This document shows, one piece after another, positions 57,277-64,000 of a stretch of 64,000 bases of DNA (position 1 is the stretch's first letter; every line of letters begins with the position of its first letter). Source of the stretch: Persicaria tinctoria (lineage: Eukaryota > Streptophyta > Magnoliopsida > Caryophyllales > Polygonaceae); contig JBANSL010000004.1 of NCBI GenBank assembly GCA_037127255.1, positions 21,087,967 through 21,151,966 on the forward strand, given 5' to 3'. The translations under genes and the position numbers were made by a program. The notes under the pieces were generated by a model that saw only the letters and a program-made list of their open reading frames with translations, had not been told where the DNA came from and searched no databases.

Positions 57277-58298
57277 CACTACTAGAATTGTGTTAATAGA
57301 CATCGGATGATAAACATCAGTTAGAAAAACGCATGATGTTAAAAATAAATTTAACAACGGTTTATAAATTTTTGATGTTGAAAACAAAACAGACATCGCC
57401 CAATTTTGTTGACCGATGTTAAAAGTGGTTTTCTGGAAGAAAAAAAAAAGGCGCATAAATGAAATCTGAACAAGTAAAATCCCGCTCATTTCGAATACGG
57501 GCGGGCAGATCCCAATTCTCCCAACACTGAAAATTTCCTAGAAATTTGTAGCTGCTTCTTAAATTCATAAAAACACAATCCCAATATCTCCCACACTTAG
57601 AAAAAAAAATTGAATTTTTTGCCAAAAAAAAAAAGAAACAGCATATAATTATACTTAGAAAATTAAATAGGTCATATTCACCACCACCACTCCCGACTCT
57701 TTCCTCCTCACATCCCACATCCCACATCCCACATCCCGACTCCTTCCTGTTCACTGCGATAGATGTTCCTCCTCCACTCCTGCTGCCTTCCAACCATATA
57801 TGTAGGCTCTGCGACTGTCGAACTCGAGGGGGCTGCGGTGGCGCTCTTCGTGGTCAGTCCTATCTCTTCGGGCTTTCCTCACACCGTTGAACCAGACTCG
57901 TGAAACCCCTTTTTCATTGTCGTTCTCTTATCTCCATCCATCGAACCCGAGCTCGACTTCTCTTTGTGGTAGGGTGCTTCTCTTCGTGGTAGGATGCTTC
58001 TCTGTCGAACAAGGAATTCCGCCTTCTCTTCGTGGTAGGGCACTTCTCCGCCTCCGTTTTTCAACATGTTTGATTTATGGTTTATGTGAAATCGTTTGAT
58101 TAAGTGTATGTAGCTGAACTTGACATTCATTTTTTATTTAGGATTTGCGAAGGAATCGCAAATCCTATACTCAAGAGGAGGTTGATCAAGTGCGGATCGA
58201 ACTTGCTAACTTCATTTGGAGCTTGTTATAGACCGGCTAACTCCTAGCTGCTGATGGTCATGTTTGGAGGTACATGGACCTTATTTTGTGAAGCCTAG

Positions 58299-58340
<42 letters not shown>

Positions 58341-59563
58341 CTTCAAACAAAATCTATCAATTCAGTCACAACTAAACATATTTGAGTTCGTGGTCTTTTG
58401 CAACCTACTTGCTAGCTCTGTAATTATGGTAATGCAAGTGTACACTTGTGGTCTAGCTTTTGCAAACTACTAGGCCCATTAAACGCCTTAGCTAGCTATG
58501 GTATGTGTTGGGGTCCTCGACAATTTTTTGAATGATGTTATTCAAGTGGGTGGTTGCATTTTGTAGCCTAACAATTGTGATGAATGTATGTTGGTGAATG
58601 ATGTATTGAATGTGGTTAATACATGGTGTTGGATGATATTTTGGTTGTAATTAACATGTGTGTTTTAAGGTGTGAAATATATAGCTAACAACTGAAAGAC
58701 ATCGAACATCCTAACAAAAAAACGATGTCTATTTTTGTACATATATATGTCGACCGGAAAGACACAAAACGATTTCAGAAGCCTCGAATATATCAAAATG
58801 ACAATACTACCTGATGTCAATAGGAAACACTTACATCATTAAACCAGTACAAAACGATATCTTACAACATAAAAACATCGTTTTCCAACTTAAAAAATGT
58901 TTTAAAAATATACTAATAACATCGGCTTCAAAATATTCAATAGGATACATTATATTCATATAAATTAATAGCATAAACTAAACGCTTTTAGAAGCCTCGA
59001 ATATATCCAAATGACAATGCTACATAATGTCAATAGGAAACACTTACATCATTAAACTAGTATAAAACGATATCTTAAAACATAAAAACATCATTTTCCA
59101 ACAACAAAACAGATTTCAAAACACACAAATAACATCGACTTCAAAATATTCAATAGGATACATTATATTTATATAAATTAATATCATAAACTTATAAATG
59201 AATAAAGAGTGCACACAAAATGAATAATGTATAACTGATGTGTATATCAACATAAAACATCTCTTTTTAAAAATTTAGTGATGTTAATGTCAGATTTTTT
59301 TTATCACCCTACATTGTTTGAAACCTCTGGAAATGCAAAATAACAATGGTTGAACATTAGGTTCATCAACCAAAACATAATTATATCAGCGTACTTAAAT
59401 CGTTATCAAAGATAAAAACAATGTTATAAATTATTATAGACATCGGGTAAAAAACAATGTGGTAAAGTTTGGATCTTTAACGCCTCCCACTAACACGTCG
59501 AATTTTATTTTTTTGTTTAACATCGGTTTTTAGCCGACGTCTATGAAGACTTTTCTAGTAGTG
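57277..59563. mobile_element. non-autonomous CACTA (En/Spm) element, 2.29 kb
   Basis: The left end CACTACTAGAATTGTG and the inverted right end CACTACTAGAAAAGTC are CACTA terminal repeats. Subterminal motifs GACATCGG, AACATCGG and relatives recur in both orientations at both ends, as bound by CACTA transposases. No transposase is encoded. A GC-rich centre (57700-58050) contains a repeated CTTCTCTTCGTGGTAGG phrase. The 3-bp flanks (CAG and GCA) do not match, so the target duplication is lost or altered. Confidence 0.85.
58302..58340. repeat. (TA)n microsatellite
   Basis: About 18 uninterrupted TA units inside the CACTA element, likely variable in length. Confidence 0.95.
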
Positions 59564-60050
59564 GCAAAAAAATATTGGCATCAATCAACAATAAGGTTGG
59601 TGACTCATGTCTTGGTAAAAAAAAAACTAAACTTCTAATCATAAAGAAAGTGTCACAAAAAATTGTTATTAGTGATGACATCAACAAGTTTGATGGCATA
59701 TCTCCTTTGGAAAACACTAGACTTTTTACCCGAAAATAATGTGTCACAAACAACTGTTAACAGTGGTGACACCATAACATATCACCAAGGGAAAAAGAAC
59801 TAAACTTAAACCCTAAAATAAAGTTCCACAAAAAATTGTCATCAATTGTGACATCTACAAGATTGATAACAAATCTCCTAAAAATAATTCTTAGCCAAAT
59901 AGAAAGTGTCACAAAAAAAAAAACCTGTCATCAGTGGTGACACTGATAAAGTTGAGAACATTTGCCATTGGAAAAAAAAAAACTAAAAACTAAATTGTCA
60001 CAAAAAAACAAAGTAATCACAACATATGTGCCACCAACATAATTAACATG
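59564..60050. repeat. degenerate tandem array of about 85 bp
   Basis: Units open with GTGTCACAAAAAA and contain a GTCATCAGTGGTGACA-like inverted motif. They start at about 59648, 59741, 59822, 59906 and 59994. Related units before 57277 show that the CACTA element was inserted in the array. Confidence 0.6.
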
Positions 60051-60252
60051 GACTCATTAATGGTCAATGAACAACCATATATCAATGATCAAACAAATTG
60101 AAAAGCCAGGATAAAATAGTCACTATAGGACATTTATTTATTGTTGACATAAAAATTGATATTTACTTAAATTAGGATTTCTAAAACAATAGTTACCACA
60201 TTAAACCAATAAAAAAAATACTAGTTTGTGTAAAATAACCTAAATAAGAGGT

Positions 60253-61408
60253 GGAAGTTGTCTAATACACCACTAATTTTTGTTAGAACCACCACAAAAT
60301 GTCGCAACTTGTTGTAGATCTAATCATGCAACAAGTTACAGAAGACCTTTGTAGTTTGTAGAGTTCCCATCCATGTAAAAAATTATTTTTAAAAAAACGG
60401 GAGCTTCGCAACACATGAAAATTTGCAAGTTTATTAAAAAAATCACCCTTTATTAAATTTTAATTACAAAATATCTTTTATTTTGAAACTTGTACAAAAT
60501 ACCCTTTACAAAAATTAAATGTACATAATACCCTTTATTTAAAATATCCTTTACAAATTCATAATAATTACTTTTATAAAATAAATATAAAAAATTTAGC
60601 ATGATTTAATATTTATATAATAGGTAATGGAGAATTGTTAGCTTTTCAATAGGCCTCGTTTGGTTTAACGTGGGAAGTAGACTTCCTAGGAAGTAACTTC
60701 CCGGGATATGTAATTCCCATGAATTCTACTTCATGGGAAATGTAAAAATATGTTTGGTTGGAAATAAGTTCCCATGAATTCAATTCCTATGTTTTGTTTG
60801 GTTGAACATGGAATTTTCATAGTAATTCATTTAAAATTACTCTTGTAACCTTTTGCTTTTTGTTTAAAATCAAAATCTATATGGGCAAATTGGAGATTTT
60901 GTTTATAAAAATAAATTTTTATAGGAGATTTGGAAAAAAAATAATGAAGGAAGTAGATCTTACCTACCCCCTCCATGGTAAGTTAAATTCCACCATTTCA
61001 TGGGATTTTAAATTCCTAGGAATTTCAATTCCTAGGTTTTCTCATTTTAAAACAACATACCAAACACATGTATTCACTCCTACTTCCTGGGATTTTGAAC
61101 TTCCCGGGAAGTAGAAAGCTAACCAAACGAACCCTAATAGTAGGTGATTGTTTATATATAAAAAAGTATTAATATTGTGTCATTTTTGTAAATATATAAA
61201 ACTAACTTGTAGGAGCTCTGCAACTACTTGCGTAGTTCCCAATCTTTTTAATTTAATACAAATAAATTTGAATTTTTTCTTTTAAAAAAATAGGTCTACA
61301 ACAAGTTGTGGAGTTTTCATATTATTTTTTTCTTTGAATTTCTCCACAACAAGTTACAAAATTTAACGGCGTTTTTAATAAAAATTAGTGGTGTATTTAA
61401 CAATTGTT
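60253..61408. mobile_element. non-autonomous Mutator-like (MULE) element, 1.16 kb
   Basis: Terminal inverted repeats of about 36 bp share AATACACCACTAATTTTT. The element is flanked by the exact 9-bp duplication ATAAGAGGT at 60244-60252 and 61409-61417, the length made by Mutator-like transposases. The interior is AT-rich with the phrase CAACAAGTT in several places, and a second MITE is nested in it. No transposase. Confidence 0.8.
60651..61134. mobile_element. nested MITE with CGTTTGGTT ends
   Basis: The left AGGCCTCGTTTGGTT and inverted right AGGGTTCGTTTGGTT ends are followed by internal inverted pieces of GGAAGTAGACTTCC type. AAT flanks both sides if the ends are read this way. The superfamily is uncertain (hAT or Harbinger type). 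It lies wholly inside the MULE-like element and is thus younger. Confidence 0.6.
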
Positions 61409-61538
61409 ATAAGAGGTAAAACCTGTAGTTTTACGAAGTTTATCTAGTTTTTGTTTTTCACCCTTTGGCTATACTATCCTTCCCAAATATTTTTTACCCT
61501 ACCAAGAATCAACATAAACTCCAAATTCCGGTGCATTA

Positions 61539-62586
61539 GTGCTGGTATTGAACCTAAACACATTTCCAAAAGTTAAAAACTTTATTTGGAAGCTTGCACT
61601 AGATGGAATTCCAACTAAGACCAGACTAGCAAACAAAGACATTGATGTTCATGTAACTTGCTCATTATGTGATCGAATGGACGAAAGCTCAATCCATCTC
61701 TTTATTGAATGCAACCACACATTACAACTGATTCAAAGAATAGACCCGAACATCGAAATAATGATTCGAAACATCGACACTAGAAACACAACAATCAAAA
61801 ACATCATTTGCGAAATATTTAACAAACTCAATCCTGAGCAATGAGGAATACTAGTGACAACATGGTGGTGCTTATGGCAAGGAGAAATAGAAAAATATCC
61901 GAAAACCTAAATATAACATCTATCCAAAATATGGAGAATTATACCAAATAGCAACTACAGAACTGGGCAACATCTAAGTTGACCTTTGTAGATGAACCTC
62001 AATATCACTAGAAACTACAAACAAATGAGTCAAGAAGAAGAATAAATTTGAGATGGAGCAAATCAGTTAATGGATCGTTCAAAATTAAATTTGATGGATC
62101 CAAATTGCCTTTGGGCGAGACATTTGCTGTATTCATTATCAGGGACCATCACGGGCCAATCATCGATTGTGGCGGTTTCAAATGTGGGCACATTTTCGCT
62201 TAGCAGCGGAAGCTCTTGCTCTCAGAGGAGATGTCACCAAGGCGAAAGAGCTCCGTCTTTCCAACATCATGATTGAGGGTAACAGCCTGATCGTGATCAA
62301 CTATTTGCAAAGACTGTGGAGATTTATGTGGGAGATCGAGATGCTAATTTCCGACACCTTGTCCCTTCTCCAACATTTTGAAAGCATGCAATTCGACCAC
62401 GTATTTCGGTAGATCAACTCGACTGTCAACATGATAGCACGTCTCCTCCACACAATATCCCACGTATGACCTTCTCGCCGATTGGGCTTTGCGCGCCCTC
62501 GTCCAAAAGGATATCTTAGATAGTAGTCTCCTGACCCCACCCAAATCTTTACCTTACCAAACCAAAAAAAACCAAAAAAAAAAAAA
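61539..62586 (+). pseudogene. 5'-truncated LINE copy ending in poly(A)
   Basis: The first open stretch (61539-61844) is the zf-RVT region of plant LINE ORF2: FPKVKNFIWKLALDGIPTKT, then a CSLCD...HLFIEC zinc ligand set. RNase H follows in broken frames, with VNGSFKIKFDGSKLPLGE near 62070 and IMIEGNSLIVINYLQRL near 62270. The A-rich tail at about 62563-62586 marks the 3' end. Reverse transcriptase is missing, the usual result of 5' truncation. It lies in the promoter region of the cyclin gene. Confidence 0.8.
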
Positions 62587-62809
62587 CTCAAAATTCCTAG
62601 TTCAAAGCTTCTCTCCTCCCCTCTTTACGCTCCTCTCTGTTTTCAACTGTAATTGGTGTATTTGACTGCCAAACACTGATTTCTTCGCTTTCTCCTTTTA
62701 CACCTTTCTCCTCCTCTTTTGGCTTTGTTTTGGTGCGAATCAATGTTTTATGCTTCCACCTGATGAGAACCTCTCTGCACTCATCACTTGTTTTAGAGAG
62801 GTTTCATCA
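62587..62809 (+). promoter_or_regulatory. CYCD 5' flank and leader
   Basis: A CT-rich stretch of about 220 bp between the LINE tail and the ATG contains CTTCTCTCCTCCCCTC, typical of plant 5' leaders. An upstream in-frame ATG at 62750 would add 20 residues (MLPPDENLSA) but has poorer context. No TATA box is evident. Confidence 0.5.
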
Positions 62810-63880
62810 ATGGCCGACATTTCTATGCTTCTCTGCGATGAGAGCATTGACATGTGCTTCGATGATCCTGAATATGCCGCTACTTGTGGTGGGTCCGATG
62901 ATGCCGACCCGATCTCTAGAACCCCACATTTACCCGACACAATTCTCAACCGGGTACCCGTTATACCCCAAGAGAGCTTTGATTTGATGCTGTTGAGAGA
63001 GGGAGAGTACATGCCCGAACAGGATTACCTCTCCAGACTCCGTAGTGGGGAATTGGACATCAGTTTCAGGAAAAATGCTCTTGATTGGATTTCTAAGGTG
63101 GTGGTTTCCTTCATTAAGCCTTTGATTTTGCCCTCATGGTTTTCATTCTTGATTCTTTCATTTCACTCCCATCCATTGGCTTGCACAAATTCAAGAATCA
63201 AGCTGTTTAGATGTGCATTTCACTCCCATTCATTGTACCTTTTTCTCTGTGATTGAAGTGTTTTTTTTTTTCTGGTTTTTTGTTTAATTTTGCATCCTCA
63301 CACTTGCAGGCCCATGCTTATCACTCCTTTCAACCTCTAAGCTTATGCTTGTCAATGAACTACTTGGATAGATTCCTATCACTGTATGAATTGCCTGTAA
63401 GTTGCAAATGAGTTTCTAAATTGACATTACTAGCTAGCTAATCTTTACATTCTCACTTCCCCTACCTGGAAAAATAAATAGAGAGATAAAGCTTGGGCAG
63501 TGCAATTACTGGCTGTAGCATGTTTGTCAATTGCAATCAAAATGGAGGAAACTTATGTGCCACAGACAATGCAATTGCAGGTCAGCTGCCAACACTCATT
63601 TTGAAGGGTTTTGTTGCTTGATGTTCTTGAATATAACCAATTGTTTATTTATTTATTTATTAAGTTTTGGAATGTTAGGTGGGAGACCCCAAGTTTGTAT
63701 TTGAAGCTAAGGCAATCCAGAGAATGGAGCTTCTGGTGTTGACCACATTGAATTGGTATATGAGTTCCCTCACTCCTTACTCCTTTGTAGACTTTTTCCT
63801 GAGCAAAATCACAGATGAAAGTCATATATCAACAGTCATGATAGACAGATCAGTTCATCTCATCTTAGCCACCATAAGAG
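62810..63880 (+). CDS. D-type cyclin, CYCD2/4-like, first four exons (3' end outside window)
   Basis: Exons 62810-63097, 63310-63396, 63482-63580 and 63679-63880 join in frame into 225 residues, ending in a phase-1 donor (AGAG/GTGGG), so at least one exon lies beyond the window. The start ATGG at 62810 has good context. The retinoblastoma-binding motif LxCxE is present as LLCDE at residues 7-11. The cyclin box follows: [58 protein letters not shown] and [21 protein letters not shown]-type cyclins activate CDKA at the G1/S step and release RBR repression. Block wording is nearest to the CYCD2/CYCD4 clade, though CYCD6 or CYCD1 cannot be excluded. No lesion seen. Confidence 0.88.
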
Positions 63881-64000
63881 GTGGGTTGATTTTGTGTTTG
63901 AAACCAGAATTAGTGCACTCATGTTGGAAGTTAAGGTCAAATCTTAATACCCTTTAAATGTTTTATGCTTTTGGATTGGGATTGGGATTGGGATTGGGTG
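63881..64000 (+). other. CYCD intron 4 start with short ATTGGG repeat
   Basis: The intron begins GTGGGTTG. The final bases are about four tandem ATTGGG units (63973-63998), a hexanucleotide microsatellite cut by the window edge. Confidence 0.6.

Overview
The window is nuclear DNA of a flowering plant, almost certainly a eudicot. The evidence is GT-AG multi-exon genes whose proteins match plant-specific families (a KAC-type KIN-14 kinesin and a D-type cyclin with LxCxE), a plant tRNA-Ser(GCT), and plant lineages of LTR retrotransposons, LINEs and MITEs. I cannot name the species. All gene models are manual splice reconstructions checked only by reading-frame continuity.

Gene-bearing left part (1-15.9 kb): the 3' end of a KAC-type kinesin gene (five exons to a stop at 2246), a short stretch of small TIR elements and a LINE scrap (2.6-5.0 kb), a complete 17-exon GPI ethanolamine phosphate transferase 2 gene (5282-13321, 978 aa), a small secreted proline-rich protein with four tandem 17-residue repeats (14844-15347), and a tRNA-Ser(GCT) gene (15809-15890).

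Repeat-dominated middle (16-57 kb): two hAT-type MITEs, a decayed minus-strand LINE, a broken PIF/Harbinger transposase and a probable old Gypsy solo LTR lead into a three-level retrotransposon nest. The outer element is a Sirevirus-like Ty1/copia (25442-52679). A Ty3/gypsy Athila-like element in minus orientation, here called A (30433-49655), sits inside its pol gene with a 5-bp target duplication. A second, younger member of the same family in plus orientation, B (34920-44579), sits inside A, also with a 5-bp duplication. One Stowaway MITE and one Tourist-like MITE sit in the two LTRs of A. To the right are a 56-bp minisatellite and a remnant of the Myb/NAM-like partner ORF of a Harbinger element.

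The most unusual content is the A/B family. Both copies have LTRs of about 2.0-2.3 kb, a tRNA-Asp primer site and one long frame for Gag, an aspartic protease and an integrase-tail-like GPF segment, with no reverse transcriptase, RNase H or integrase core. They are therefore a mobilised non-autonomous family. The family is saturated with TCGA-NN-TCGA motifs in both the LTRs and two coding linkers, and A and B favour different versions of the motif.

Right part (57-64 kb): a non-autonomous CACTA element inside a degenerate repeat array, a MULE-like element with a 9-bp target duplication and a second MITE inside it, and a 5'-truncated LINE whose poly(A) tail ends about 220 bp before the start codon of a D-type cyclin gene (CYCD2/4-like, first four exons), which runs off the window.
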